DNA of 64,000 nucleotides from Marinilabiliaceae bacterium JC017 (lineage in GTDB: Bacteria > Bacteroidota > Bacteroidia > Bacteroidales > Marinilabiliaceae): contig RHGE01000009.1 of NCBI GenBank assembly GCA_004296775.1, positions 1 through 64,000 of the forward strand, written 5' to 3'. This document shows positions 45,487 through 55,600 of the stretch, one piece after another. Below the pieces are notes generated by a model. It had not been told where the DNA came from and searched no databases. It saw nothing but the letters and a program-made list of their open reading frames with translations. The position numbers and the translations under genes are program-made. How positions within the stretch are numbered: position 1 is the stretch's first letter; the number at the start of each line of letters is the position of its first letter.

Positions 45487-45879
45487 ATGGCTTCTATTTT
45501 TTCAAAAATCGTTAGAGGTGAAATTCCTTCCTACAAAATTGCAGAGGATGATAACTATTATGCCTTTTTAGACATTAATCCACTAACACAAGGGCATACA
45601 TTAGTTATTCCAAAACAAGAAACAGACTATTTGTTCGACATCGAAGATGACTTGATCTCCGGACTAATGGTTTTCTCCAAAAAAATAGCCAGGGCCATTG
45701 ACAAAGCAATACCTTGCAAACGAGTAGGTGTAGCTGTATTAGGTTTGGAAGTACCCCATGCCCACATACATCTTATTCCTATTCAAAGCGAAGCAGATAT
45801 TAGTTTTTCAAATCCAAAACTCAAGTTCACACCAGAAGAATTTGAAGAAATTGCGGAAAAAATAAAAAAAGAATTATAA
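45487..45879 (+). CDS. HIT family hydrolase
   Basis: A 130-residue histidine-triad protein of the Hint branch, which hydrolyses adenosine phosphoramidates or related nucleotides. The triad is HAHIHLIP near residue 99, with PLTQGHTLVIPK earlier. It lies 30 bp after greA and probably shares its transcript. Confidence 0.95.
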   Translation: MASIFSKIVRGEIPSYKIAEDDNYYAFLDINPLTQGHTLVIPKQETDYLFDIEDDLISGLMVFSKKIARAIDKAIPCKRVGVAVLGLEVPHAHIHLIPIQSEADISFSNPKLKFTPEEFEEIAEKIKKEL

Positions 45880-45899
45880 TACTTAATTCCTTATAAGAC

Positions 45900-45929
45900 A
45901 AAAGCCACTTCTATAAAGAAGTGGCTTTT
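45900..45929. terminator. Bidirectional rho-independent terminator
   Basis: Perfect stem AAAAGCCACTTC / GAAGTGGCTTTT with a 6-nt loop, between the convergent HIT and ruvC genes. Confidence 0.92.
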
Positions 45930-46482
45930 ATTTTTTAACCCTTCCCGGGTTTTTATTTATAAAATCTTTCCAACTGCCTGAGCCGCTCTTAACCATGATC
46001 GACTGATTTTGGAGAAAATGACAATAGGCCGCCGCCAAACCATCTGTAGCATCCAAATATTTTGGTATTTCCGACAGCTTCAATAACTGCTGTAATATAA
46101 TGGCAACTTGTTCTTTGGTGGCATTTCCCCGACCGGTGATCGCTTGCTTGATCCTCAATGGTGCATATTCAAAGATGGGGATGGATCTGGAAAGAGCAGC
46201 GGACATAGCCACCCCCTGAGCCCTTCCTAACTTAAGCATGGATTGCACATTTTTACCATAAAAGGGTGCTTCAATAGCTAATTCATCAGGATGATAAGAA
46301 TCAATCAATTGAATAACCCTTTCAAATATCTTCTTCAACTTTAGATAATGATCATCGTATTTGTGAAGTTCCAGCACACCTAATGTCAACATTTGGGCTT
46401 TATTCCCATCTACCTTAATTAGACCATATCCCATCACAGTCGTCCCAGGATCAATTCCTAAAATTATCCGTTCACGACTCAA
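45928..46482 (-). CDS. ruvC: Crossover junction endodeoxyribonuclease RuvC
   Basis: The Holliday-junction resolvase. The RNase H-like fold is seen with the first catalytic Asp in [14 protein letters not shown], the Glu in [13 protein letters not shown], and the C-terminal acidic residue in [11 protein letters not shown]. The length of 184 residues is normal. Its ATG overlaps the DUF4286 stop by 4 bp. Confidence 0.95.
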   Translation of the reverse strand: MSRERIILGIDPGTTVMGYGLIKVDGNKAQMLTLGVLELHKYDDHYLKLKKIFERVIQLIDSYHPDELAIEAPFYGKNVQSMLKLGRAQGVAMSAALSRSIPIFEYAPLRIKQAITGRGNATKEQVAIILQQLLKLSEIPKYLDATDGLAAAYCHFLQNQSIMVKSGSGSWKDFINKNPGRVKK

Positions 46483-46784
46483 AGTTGCTTTTGTTTTAAT
46501 ATTGTACTGAAATGCAAACAGTTTTCTCCATACTCTCCACTCAGGTTATTCAGAAGAATGTTGGAATACTTATGGATGACTTCAAGCTCTTCAGGCTCCG
46601 AACATCGCCATTGACATGAATAGTTTGTAGAATTTTCATTTACTACCGCCATAACCTCATACAATTCAGAGACTACATCCGGAAGTAACTCTTTAAAGGT
46701 GGGCAGATAGGTTTTTTTCATCCATTCTTCCCACCTTTCCAGGTATTCTGTGTTTATCGAGAATGTTGTATTAAAAACAAGCAT
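46479..46784 (-). CDS. DUF4286 family protein
   Basis: A 101-residue protein with the family N-terminus [31 protein letters not shown]4286 proteins are small alpha-beta-barrel-like proteins common in Bacteroidota and of unknown function. It is translationally coupled to ruvC and lies downstream of serS, an arrangement that may reflect operon read-through. Confidence 0.8.
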   Translation of the reverse strand: MLVFNTTFSINTEYLERWEEWMKKTYLPTFKELLPDVVSELYEVMAVVNENSTNYSCQWRCSEPEELEVIHKYSNILLNNLSGEYGENCLHFSTILKQKQL

Positions 46785-46801
46785 ATAAAAAATAATTAAG
46801 C

Positions 46802-46824
46802 CGGCTGATAATTCATTTCAGCCG
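46802..46824 (-). terminator. Weak hairpin after serS
   Basis: Stem CGGCTGA / TCAGCCG, 7 bp, with a T-rich tail that starts about 10 bp later on the minus strand. It may only partly end the serS transcript. Confidence 0.45.
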
Positions 46825-46841
46825 ACCACAATAAGACCATA

Positions 46842-48113
46842 TTACTTAATCCACTCAAAACCTGTATACGGAACCAATACATCAGGAATCTTAATTCCTT
46901 CAGGTGTTTGATTGTTCTCCAGAATAGCTGCCACGATGCGAGGCAATGCTAATGCACTTCCATTTAAAGTATGAGCGAGTTGAGTTTTCTTTTCGCCATC
47001 CTCTTTAAACCTTAATTTAAGTCGATTGGCCTGGAAACTTTCAAAATTGGACACAGAACTCACTTCAAGCCAACGCTCCTGTGCAGCAGAATATACCTCA
47101 AAATCAAATGTCAGGGCAGAAGTAAAACTCAAGTCTCCACCACATAACCTCAAAATACGCCATGGCAAACCTAACTTATCCACCAATGACTGCACATGGG
47201 CCACCATGGAATCAAGTAACTGATACGACTTATCCGGATGAGAAATCTGAACGATTTCAACCTTATCAAACTGGTGCAATCTATTCAATCCGCGCACATC
47301 TTTTCCCCATGATCCGGCTTCTCGCCTAAAGCAAGCAGAGTAAGCACAATTCTTCACAGGAAAATCACTGCTCTTCAAAATAACATTACGATATAAATTC
47401 GTTACAGGAACTTCAGCAGTAGGAATAAGATAAAGATTATCAGCAGACACATGATACATCTGCCCTTCCTTATCGGGCAACTGACCGGTTCCAAAACCGG
47501 AATCTTCATTAACAACCAACGGAGGTAATACTTCTTGAAACCCAGCCTTCACTGCTTCATCCAGGAAAAAGTTAATCAGAGCACGTTGCAGTCGAGCTCC
47601 TTGTCCTTTATAAACAGGAAACCCTGCACCGGAAATTTTAATCCCCAATTCAAAGTCTATCAGATCATATTTCCTGATTAGATCCCAGTGTGGTACCGGA
47701 TTAATCAATTCAGGCATTGCACCCCCGGTTTTAACCACTTCATTATCTTCCTCCCCTTTACCTTCCGGTACCGAAGTATGAGGTAAATTTGGTAACTGAA
47801 CCAATAAATCCTGTAGTTCCTTTTCTGTATTGTCCAGTTTGGTACTATATTGTTTTATCTGATCTTTTAGTTCACCTGTTCGTGCTTTCGCCTGGTTGGC
47901 CTCTTCTACTTTTCCTTCCTTAAACAGACCTCCAATTTTTTTGGACAAAGCATTCATCTCTGCTTGTAAAGACTCCGACTCTATCTGCGTTTCTTTACGA
48001 TTATTATCGAGATTAATGATTTTTTCAACAATTTCAGAAGCATCAAATCGCTTTACCTTTAAGCGATTAATAACATCTTCTTTAAAATCCTGGATATACC
48101 TTAATGTTAACAT
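46842..48113 (-). CDS. serS: Serine--tRNA ligase
   Basis: Class II aminoacyl-tRNA synthetase charging tRNA-Ser. An N-terminal coiled coil (about 30-110) grips the long variable arm. Motif 2 is visible in NCAYSACFRREAGSWGKDVRGLNRLHQFDKVE near residue 255, and motif 3 in HTLNGSALALPRIVAAILENNQ. The length of 423 residues is normal. The product ends PYTGFEWIK. Confidence 0.97.
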   Translation of the reverse strand: MLTLRYIQDFKEDVINRLKVKRFDASEIVEKIINLDNNRKETQIESESLQAEMNALSKKIGGLFKEGKVEEANQAKARTGELKDQIKQYSTKLDNTEKELQDLLVQLPNLPHTSVPEGKGEEDNEVVKTGGAMPELINPVPHWDLIRKYDLIDFELGIKISGAGFPVYKGQGARLQRALINFFLDEAVKAGFQEVLPPLVVNEDSGFGTGQLPDKEGQMYHVSADNLYLIPTAEVPVTNLYRNVILKSSDFPVKNCAYSACFRREAGSWGKDVRGLNRLHQFDKVEIVQISHPDKSYQLLDSMVAHVQSLVDKLGLPWRILRLCGGDLSFTSALTFDFEVYSAAQERWLEVSSVSNFESFQANRLKLRFKEDGEKKTQLAHTLNGSALALPRIVAAILENNQTPEGIKIPDVLVPYTGFEWIK

Positions 48114-48141
48114 GTTGGATTAATTAATTTTCAGATAAAAA

Positions 48142-48185
48142 AAATCTCCTGAATTCATTACGAAAGTAACAAAATCAGGAGATTT
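48142..48185 (-). terminator. Rho-independent terminator after rpmA
   Basis: Perfect 11-bp stem AAATCTCCTGA / TCAGGAGATTT (48142-48152 with 48175-48185) plus T on the minus strand. It lies 20 bp after the rpmA stop. Confidence 0.85.
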
Positions 48186-48204
48186 ATTATGCCTTTTCAA
48201 AATC

Positions 48205-48468
48205 TTATTCAGCAGCCAATGGTTCTACTGACACATAAGATCTATTGTTTCTTTTCTTCTGAAACTTAACATTACCATCAATCAGGGCAAATAATGTATG
48301 GTCTTTACCAATACCTACATTTTCACCTGGATGATGCTGAGTTCCTCTCTGCCGTACAATAATATTTCCGGCTTTCGCAAACTGACCTCCGTAAACTTTT
48401 ACTCCCAGTCGTTTACTTTCTGATTCTCTACCGTTCTTTGAACTACCGACACCTTTCTTGTGAGCCAT
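48205..48468 (-). CDS. rpmA: 50S ribosomal protein L27
   Basis: An 87-residue ribosomal protein beginning [24 protein letters not shown], with the usual [21 protein letters not shown]. It lies 20 bp downstream of rplU, the normal rplU-rpmA operon. Confidence 0.97.
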   Translation of the reverse strand: MAHKKGVGSSKNGRESESKRLGVKVYGGQFAKAGNIIVRQRGTQHHPGENVGIGKDHTLFALIDGNVKFQKKRNNRSYVSVEPLAAE

Positions 48469-48488
48469 TTCTTTTTAGTTTTTTCGGT

Positions 48489-48800
48489 TTATCCTTCGAT
48501 GTTTTCAATTTGAATTTGAGTAAATTGCTGGCGATGACCATTCTTTACTCTGTAGCCTTTTCTTCTCTTTTTCTTGAAGACAATTACCTTATCTCCTTTT
48601 ACATGAGAAAGAATTTTAGCTGTTACTTTAGCACCTTCCAACATTGGAGCACCTACTTTGATCGCTCCTTCATTGTCAATTAAAAGTACTTTTTCAAATT
48701 CTACCGAATCACCTTCGTTAGCGTTCAAACGGTGAACAAAGATTTTTCTTTCTTTTTCAACTTTAAATTGCTGTCCTGCAATGTCAACAATTGCGTACAT
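48489..48800 (-). CDS. rplU: 50S ribosomal protein L21
   Basis: A 103-residue protein from the ATG at 48800 ([25 protein letters not shown]), the conserved L21 start. The C-terminus [24 protein letters not shown] is typical. An upstream in-frame extension to 48845 does not match L21. Confidence 0.97.
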   Translation of the reverse strand: MYAIVDIAGQQFKVEKERKIFVHRLNANEGDSVEFEKVLLIDNEGAIKVGAPMLEGAKVTAKILSHVKGDKVIVFKKKRRKGYRVKNGHRQQFTQIQIENIEG

Positions 48801-48886
48801 TTTACCAAACTTTAAATGGTTACATCCTGCAGGTGGATCCTTCAAATTCAGACCACTTGCTCAAACCCACAGGATTGATCGGAGTG

Positions 48887-48918
48887 CAAAAGTATAAAAA
48901 AAACAAGTATGCCACAAA
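48887..48918 (-). promoter_or_regulatory. Bacteroidota-type promoter for rplU-rpmA
   Basis: On the minus strand TTTG (48915-48918) and TACTTTTG (48887-48894) are 20 bp apart, a full consensus match. The transcript would have an 80-nt leader before rplU. Confidence 0.75.
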
Positions 48919-49024
48919 CATTTTTTACTCCCTTCCCTTGAAAATAAGATTTTTAGCCAATCAACCCTTTTGTGCTTACAAATTTTAATCCCACTTGATT
49001 GGCATTAAGTTGAAAAGGAATTAC

Positions 49025-49032
49025 TATATTTG
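49025..49032 (+). promoter_or_regulatory. Putative -7 box of the bifunctional-nuclease gene
   Basis: TATATTTG at 49025-49032 matches the Bacteroidota -7 consensus. A partial TTGG lies 22 bp upstream. It is 85 bp before the chosen ATG, which supports that start over the upstream TTG at 49030. Confidence 0.5.
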
Positions 49033-49116
49033 TTTATATCTGAAAATGAATGCCAAAAACGAGTTCTTCCCGTTACGCCAGAAGCAGAAATGGGAAGAAG
49101 GAGAAACAGACCACTT

Positions 49117-49713
49117 ATGACTAAAAAGAAGGTAAAATTAAATATTCTCGGATTGTCATATAGTCAAACCCAATCCGGAGCGTATGCATTGGTACTGGCT
49201 GAAGAAAACGGAGAACGGAGGATTCCTATTATAATTGGCGGTGTTGAAGCACAATCGATCGCCATAAAACTTGAGGGTCTTGAACCACCACGACCACTCA
49301 CTCATGACCTCTTTCTCAATTTTGCGCAATCATTCTCTATCACTTTACATGAAGTTATCATCTACAAACTTGAAGAGGGAATCTTCTTTTCAGAACTAAT
49401 TTGCCAACAAGGAGATCAGGAGTTGCATGTTGATTCGCGTACATCAGATGCGGTTGCCTTGGCTCTGAGATTCAATTGTCCTATCTATACTTATGAGGAA
49501 ATAATTGATAAGGCAGGTATCGTTCTTGATTTTGGAAAAAAAGAAGAAGCAAATGATCCGGCAACAAACCCAACCCCATCATCTTCACACAAGTATTCTT
49601 CAAAAACACTTGAAGAATTAAAAACACTCCTGAACGAGGCAATTTCCAATGAGGATTATGAGAAAGCTTCCCAAATTAGAGATGAAATTAACAACCGGGA
49701 AAAAAACGAATAA
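49117..49713 (+). CDS. Bifunctional nuclease (DUF151) domain protein with UVR motif
   Basis: A 198-residue protein from MTKKKVKLNILGLSYSQTQSG. The BFN/DUF151 domain covers about residues 5-135, with IPIIIGGVEAQSIAIKLEG and SRTSDAVALALRF, the family hallmarks. After a Ser/Pro linker a C-terminal UVR motif (LNEAISNEDYEKASQIRDEI) resembles the UvrB-UvrC interaction helix. The domain has been linked to nuclease activity in plants and bacteria, but the role here is not known. It lies 18 bp before the nucleoside transporter gene. Confidence 0.9.
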   Translation: MTKKKVKLNILGLSYSQTQSGAYALVLAEENGERRIPIIIGGVEAQSIAIKLEGLEPPRPLTHDLFLNFAQSFSITLHEVIIYKLEEGIFFSELICQQGDQELHVDSRTSDAVALALRFNCPIYTYEEIIDKAGIVLDFGKKEEANDPATNPTPSSSHKYSSKTLEELKTLLNEAISNEDYEKASQIRDEINNREKNE

Positions 49714-49731
49714 CTTTTCTACCATAACCTC

Positions 49732-51135
49732 ATGAAAAAACTTATCCTTTTAACTATTACCTTGATGTTACCTCTTCTCATCAAGGCTCAAAATCTTGTA
49801 CCCTCTATTTTATTAATTAATGTAACACCCAACGGATTTGACCTCACCAGTGTCCTTAGAGGCATCCTTGGAATGCTGGTAATAATTGGTCTGGCCTGGT
49901 TATTTAGTACAAACCGAAAGGCTATTTCGTGGCGTGTTGTTGGAATCGGATTATCCATTCAGCTTATATTGGCCCTTGGAATACTATATATCCCATTTAT
50001 TCAGACTATTTTTGATTTCGTAGGCCGGGGATTTGTAAAAATCCTAAGCTTCACAGAGGCAGGTACAAGCTTTCTGTTTAAAAGCTTCGGAACTGACACT
50101 ATTGAGTCTCCTCTCTTAAATTTCGCTATTACGATTTTGCCCACTATCATTTTCTTTTCTGCTTTAACCAGTGTATTGTTTTATTTTGGCATCATTCAAA
50201 AAGTGGTTTACCTCCTGGCATTAGGCATGACAAAGTTACTCCGTCTTTCAGGTGCAGAAAGCTTATCCGTTGCGGGCAATATATTCCTGGGACAAACCGA
50301 ATCACCATTAATGATTAAAGCCTATCTGGAAAAAATGAACCGTTCTGAAATCCTGCTGGTGATGGCCGGCGGAATGGCAACACTCGCAGGTGGTGTATTA
50401 GCTGTTTATATAAAAGTGTTAGGCGGAGGTGTTCCAGCACAAGAGGTAATATATGCCAAACATCTTTTAGCGGCCTCGATCATGGCTGCTCCGGGAGTGG
50501 TGGTTATTTCAAAAATACTAATGCCTCAAACCGAGCCAATAGAAAAGGATGTCACCGTTTCAAAAGACAGAATAGGAAAAAATGTTTTGGACGCCATCTC
50601 TAATGGCACCAGTGAAGGTTTGCGATTAGCAGTTAATGTAGCGGCCATGCTACTGGTATTCATATCCTTCATTGCCATGGCCAACTACCTGTTTTTTAAA
50701 ATTGGCGATTGGACTCACCTGAATGGAGTTATAGAATCTGCCACAAATGGCGATTACAAAGAACTTTCTCTTCAATTCATATTGGGCTATGTCTTTTCCC
50801 CAGTCATGTGGTTACTGGGCGTTCCCAGCCAGGATGTGGATTTAGTAGGACGTGTATTAGGGGAAAAAGTAATTATGACAGAGTTTATAGGTTATGTAAG
50901 TCTGGGCGAACTTAAAGATGCAGGAGCTTTCTTCTCGCAAAAATCCATTATAATGGCTACGTACGTATTATGTGGCTTCGCAAATTTTGCCTCCATTGGT
51001 ATACAGATTGGAGGAATTGGTTCTCTGGCTCCCGGGAAACGTGTTATGCTTTCTCAATTTGGCATGAGAGCTCTTTTAGCAGGTACACTAGCCTCATTAC
51101 TATCGGCTACTATTATTGGAATGATTCTTGGGTAA
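49732..51135 (+). CDS. Concentrative nucleoside transporter (NupC/CNT family)
   Basis: A 467-residue inner-membrane nucleoside:cation symporter. After a signal-like N-terminus (MKKLILLTITLMLPLLIKAQ), about ten membrane segments follow. The binding-site motif GNIFLGQTESPLMIKAY near residue 182 and the C-terminal CGFANFASIGIQIGGIG are typical of CNT proteins. It is probably co-transcribed with the BFN protein. Confidence 0.93.
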   Translation: MKKLILLTITLMLPLLIKAQNLVPSILLINVTPNGFDLTSVLRGILGMLVIIGLAWLFSTNRKAISWRVVGIGLSIQLILALGILYIPFIQTIFDFVGRGFVKILSFTEAGTSFLFKSFGTDTIESPLLNFAITILPTIIFFSALTSVLFYFGIIQKVVYLLALGMTKLLRLSGAESLSVAGNIFLGQTESPLMIKAYLEKMNRSEILLVMAGGMATLAGGVLAVYIKVLGGGVPAQEVIYAKHLLAASIMAAPGVVVISKILMPQTEPIEKDVTVSKDRIGKNVLDAISNGTSEGLRLAVNVAAMLLVFISFIAMANYLFFKIGDWTHLNGVIESATNGDYKELSLQFILGYVFSPVMWLLGVPSQDVDLVGRVLGEKVIMTEFIGYVSLGELKDAGAFFSQKSIIMATYVLCGFANFASIGIQIGGIGSLAPGKRVMLSQFGMRALLAGTLASLLSATIIGMILG

Positions 51136-51151
51136 CACCCACTTACAATAT

Positions 51152-51191
51152 AAAAATAAAGGCATTGGAAGTTTTCAATGCCTTTATTTTT
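51152..51191. terminator. Bidirectional rho-independent terminator
   Basis: A 16-bp stem AAAAATAAAGGCATTG / CAATGCCTTTATTTTT separates the convergent CNT and MORN-like genes. Confidence 0.9.
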
Positions 51192-51198
51192 ATAATTT

Positions 51199-51987
51199 TC
51201 ATCTTGCTCCTCTAACCGCAACCTTAACTGGTTTTTGCTGAATCATCATCAAACCGCTGGTGGTTATAGCTTTTGCAATAATATTTAACTGTTTATCTAC
51301 AACATACCCTTTAGGTACCTCAATTCTTAACTCACCTTTCTTTGAAGATACGATCGTTAATGCCGTTAAATTTTTATGAAAAAATTTCCCATCAATAAGC
51401 TTCCCTTCAAAGAACTCTATCTTCTTAATGCGCTCTTTTCCTTTTCCTTCTAATGTGCAAACCAAGATATATTTACCACTGGTTCGAATATTATCAACTC
51501 TTTCTATTTGTATTGTAGGTTGACTACGTTTCTTCCCCAGATTAGTATACTCCACTAAACCAATCCCGGGCAATCCGTTTTTATAAGGATATTCAGCCGC
51601 GAGACGTCCTTCTCTGTCATATCTTTTACAATTGCCATCAAGCCTGCCATTTTTATAAGGCTGCTCTTTCCACACCTTACCTGTTGTATGATAAGCTAAC
51701 CGCAAACCCTCCTTTTTATTATCAACGTAATTAATCTTTTCAGCTAAAACGCCTGATTTTGTATAGCGAATACTCTCCCCATGACGCACATATGTACCCT
51801 CATTGGTTTTCTTCATGGCAACTTTCCACTCTATTGGCGCTTGGGGATCATTATTAAAGTGCATCTCTCTGACGATCAGACTATCATTCTTTATAGAATT
51901 CTCTTTACCACTCTGTTGTGGGCCAAAGAACTGACATGCAGAAAGCACCAATAACAAACTGACACAGACAATAATTGAATGTTTCAT
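51199..51987 (-). CDS. MORN-like (YwqK-type) repeat lipoprotein
   Basis: A 262-residue lipoprotein: signal peptide MKHSIIVCVSLLLVLSAC with the lipobox Cys at residue 18. A set of MORN-like repeats follows (GVLAEKINYVDNKKEGLRLAYH, GKVWKEQPYKNGRLDGNCKRY, GRLAAEYPYKNGLPGIG) over about residues 80-145, and then an uncharacterised C-terminal beta domain. Proteins of this type are sometimes annotated as toxin-antitoxin YwqK antitoxins, but no toxin is adjacent. It is probably a surface or periplasmic structural lipoprotein. Confidence 0.75.
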   Translation of the reverse strand: MKHSIIVCVSLLLVLSACQFFGPQQSGKENSIKNDSLIVREMHFNNDPQAPIEWKVAMKKTNEGTYVRHGESIRYTKSGVLAEKINYVDNKKEGLRLAYHTTGKVWKEQPYKNGRLDGNCKRYDREGRLAAEYPYKNGLPGIGLVEYTNLGKKRSQPTIQIERVDNIRTSGKYILVCTLEGKGKERIKKIEFFEGKLIDGKFFHKNLTALTIVSSKKGELRIEVPKGYVVDKQLNIIAKAITTSGLMMIQQKPVKVAVRGAR

Positions 51988-52073
51988 AACAAATTAGGGG
52001 GTTAGAAATATGAAAATTAATAATAAAAGAAATGATTCTAGATTCTCAAATCACAAGCAGGTGCAAATACCTA

Positions 52074-52105
52074 TAAAAAAAGCTGCCTTTCCCGAGACAG
52101 CTTTT
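52074..52105 (-). terminator. Rho-independent terminator after trxA
   Basis: The minus strand has AAAAGCTG paired with CAGCTTTTTTT around a 14-nt loop, 19 bp after the trxA stop. Confidence 0.8.
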
Positions 52106-52123
52106 CTTATAAATATCTTATTC

Positions 52124-52441
52124 TTATACTATGGCATCCAATTTTGAAGCTAGAATTGTTTTGGGTACTGCTCCAACTTGTTTATCCACAATCTCACCCT
52201 TTTTAAAGAATAAAATTGTAGGAATGTTACGGATTCCGTATTTCACGGATGTACCTGGATTGCTATCAACATCCATTTTAGCAACAACGGCTTTTCCATC
52301 GTATTCTTCTGCCAACTCTTTTACAATTGGAGTTACCATGCGGCAGGGGCCACACCATTCTGCCCAGAAATCAATCAAAACTGGTTTATCAGAATTTAAA
52401 ACAACCTCTTCAAAATTGGCATCTGTTACTTCGATTAACAT
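52124..52441 (-). CDS. trxA: Thioredoxin
   Basis: A 105-residue thioredoxin with the active site WAEWCGPCRM near residues 28-37, cis-Pro in IRNIPTILFFKKGE and no signal peptide, so cytoplasmic. A candidate promoter on the minus strand is TAACTTTG (52503-52510) with TTTG (52533-52536) 22 bp away. Confidence 0.95.
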   Translation of the reverse strand: MLIEVTDANFEEVVLNSDKPVLIDFWAEWCGPCRMVTPIVKELAEEYDGKAVVAKMDVDSNPGTSVKYGIRNIPTILFFKKGEIVDKQVGAVPKTILASKLDAIV

Positions 52442-52622
52442 AGCGAATCTGTTTTACTTTAATATGGTTAATAAACTCAACTAAAATCATTTAGTGCCCG
52501 AACAAAGTTATCAAAAAATAGCTCGGCATCCCCAAAAATACACATTTTTTAATATTTCCATAAAAGGTTTAACTGGAAGAAAAAATCAATAATCTCTTCT
52601 CAAAGCATTAAACAGTTATTGT

Positions 52623-55600
52623 TTAAATTATATGCATAGTAATTTCGGGATGCTGATCTAAATACTGAACCAACTCATCCGTTAGACTTATTTTTACACT
52701 TCGAGACAATAATTGTATCTGACTTTTTGTTTCCGGATCTATAATCTGAAACCTTAGAACTACATTTCCTTCATTTGCCAAGGCTAAGTTCGCTAACTCA
52801 GTAACAAGCTCCTGACTCAATGCAGACAAGGGAATTTTCAATGTAATCCCGTTCACTAGCTTTTCACGTAAGTCAGCCAGGAAACTGATATGATGCACCT
52901 TGAATTCCAGCTCTTCCTGATTATATCTTTTGGGTTGTATTTTACCTTTAATCATCAAAAAGAAACCTTCTTCCAGGTAACCAAGGTAATCGGTATAATC
53001 AGTGCCAAAGAATGCAAACTCATAGGACCCGGAATAATCTTCAAGCGTTATAATCCCGAATGGATTCCCTTTTTTGGTGGTTCCTTTCCGCACATTAACA
53101 ACCATACCACCAACTGAAATATCCCTTCCCTTCAGATGCTCCAGGTCATTAAGTTGCTTTATTTCGCCCTTTACAAAATGTTTTAACTCCAATTTGTAAT
53201 CATCCAAAGGGTGAGCTGACAGGTAAATACCAATGCACTCTTTTTCCTTATTTAATTTTTCAATATTGGAGTAAGCTTCACATTGAGGCAAATCTGGTTT
53301 TTTAATCTCAATATCACTGCCGACCGCCCCAAAGAGTGAATTCTGAGCAGAGGCTTTATCGACCTGATAACGGTTTCCATACCGGATAATATTCTCAATG
53401 AAGTTTGTATCTTCATTAGGCAGAGAGGCAAAAAACTGCGCCCGGTGAAAATCTCCTAAACTATCAAAAGCACCGGCATAAGCCAGGGCTTCAAGGTTTT
53501 TCTTATTAACCGTGGTGAGCGGCAAGCGCTCTACAAAGTCAAACACATCTTTAAACGGACCATTCTTTTCACGTTCTTTGATAATGATCTCCACGGCGCC
53601 TTCTCCAACACCTTTAATCCCTGCCATTCCAAAACGGATCGCACCCTCCTTGTTTACCATGAATTTACGGTAACTCTCATTTACATCAGGGCCCAACACA
53701 TCCAATCCCATGTGCCGACACTCTTCCATGAAATTGGTGATCTTGGTAATATCGCTCAGGTTACGACTTAATACCCCGGCCATAAACTCTGCCGGGTAAT
53801 GCGCCTTGAGGTATCCTGTTTGGTAGGCAATGTAAGCATAACAAACCGAGTGTGATTTATTGAAGGCATAACTGGCAAATGCTTCCCAGTCACCCCATAT
53901 TTTCTCAATCAACTCCTCCGGTGTTTTGGGCGATTTTTCACATCCCTCAATAAACTCCTCACTCCCCAGACAACCTTTGATAAACTTCTCCTTGAGCTTA
54001 TCCATCATGGCAATGATTTTCTTACCCATTGCCTTACGCAACGAGTCAGAATCACCACGTGTAAAACCTCCCAAAGCCCTGGACTGAAGCATCACCTGCT
54101 CCTGATAAACCGTAATACCGTAAGTATCTTTCAGGTAAGGCTCCATCATGGGGTGATCATATTCGATCTCTTCACGCCCATGCTTACGGGCGATAAACGA
54201 CGGAATATATTCCATCGGTCCCGGACGATACAGGGCGTTCATGGCTACCAGGTCTTCGAACCGGTTGGGTTGAAGTGCCCGCAAATGTTTTTTCATCCCG
54301 GGTGACTCGAACTGGAAAATAGCCGTAGTCTCTCCCCGGCTGAATAGCTGAAATGTTGTTTCGTCCTCGAGTGGCACCTCATTAACATCCACCTCCAGAC
54401 CTTTGGATAGCTTAATATTAGAGATTACCTCTTTTATAATCGACAATGTCTTTAAACCCAAGAAGTCCATCTTAAGCAAACCAATGTCTTCCACAAACCG
54501 TCCGTCATATTGCGTGGTAAGCAGCTCCTCTCCTTTGGTAGGCATCACCGGCAAATGCTGATCCAACGGATTCTTTCCGATAAGAACTCCACAGGCATGT
54601 ACGCCTGTTTGCCGGATGGACCCTTCCAACGCCTCCGCGAATTTAATGGTTTTCGCAATGAGCGGATTGGAAGACTCTTTTTCTTTCAACAATTCCGGCT
54701 CTTCTTTATAAGCTTTTTTAAAACTCATCTTCGGGGCTTCAGGAACCAACTTGGCCAAACGGTTAGCTTCGGCCAGCTCGAGACGCAACACACGAGCCAC
54801 ATCCTTAATGGAGCTTTTGGTGGCCATACTTCCGAAAGTACATATATGAGCCACCTTATCATGCCCGTATTTTTCGGTCACATAATCTAAAACAGCCTGC
54901 CTTCCATCATCATCAAAATCAATATCGACATCAGGCATAGAAACACGATCGGGATTCAGGAAACGTTCGAAAAGCAGATCATACTTAATCGGGTCCACAT
55001 TGGTGATACTCGTACAATATGCCACTGCAGCCCCGGCCGCTGATCCACGTCCCGGCCCCACAAGTACTCCATTATTCTTAGCCCAGTTGATAAAATCCTG
55101 CACAATAAGGAAATACCCGGGGAATCCCATATTTATAATGGTCTCCAATTCAAAATTAATGCGCTCCAGGTAAGCTGCCGGTATAGGATCACCATAGCGT
55201 TTCTTAGCCCCTTCCATGGTCAAATGGCGCAAATAACCTGCCTCTGAATCAAATCCTTCAGGCAAAGGAAAGTCAGGCATAATGGGCGCCGAGTCAAGTT
55301 CATAAAACTCCACCTTCTCAGCAATTTCCGCCGTATTGGCAATGGCCTCGGGAACGTCAGCAAACAGTTTATTCATTTCCCGGGTGGTTTTAAACCACTC
55401 TTGTTTGGTGTAATGCATCCGCGTAGGATCATCATAATCACGGCCGGTACTTAAACACACCAGTACATCATGAGCTTCTGCATCTTCAGGATCCACAAAA
55501 TGGGTATCGTTGGTTGCAATCATTTTCACACCCAACTCTTTGGATAAATCCTGGATAACCTTATTTACTTTTACCTGATTTTCCCAAACATCCACTCTTA

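Noticed and set aside
48801-48880. A riboswitch or autoregulatory leader before rplU
   Set aside because: The 80-nt leader lacks a clear terminator/antiterminator pair, so no leader structure could be supported by eye.
51199-51987. A toxin-antitoxin system based on the YwqK-like repeats
   Set aside because: The protein is a lipoprotein with MORN-like repeats and no toxin gene is adjacent.
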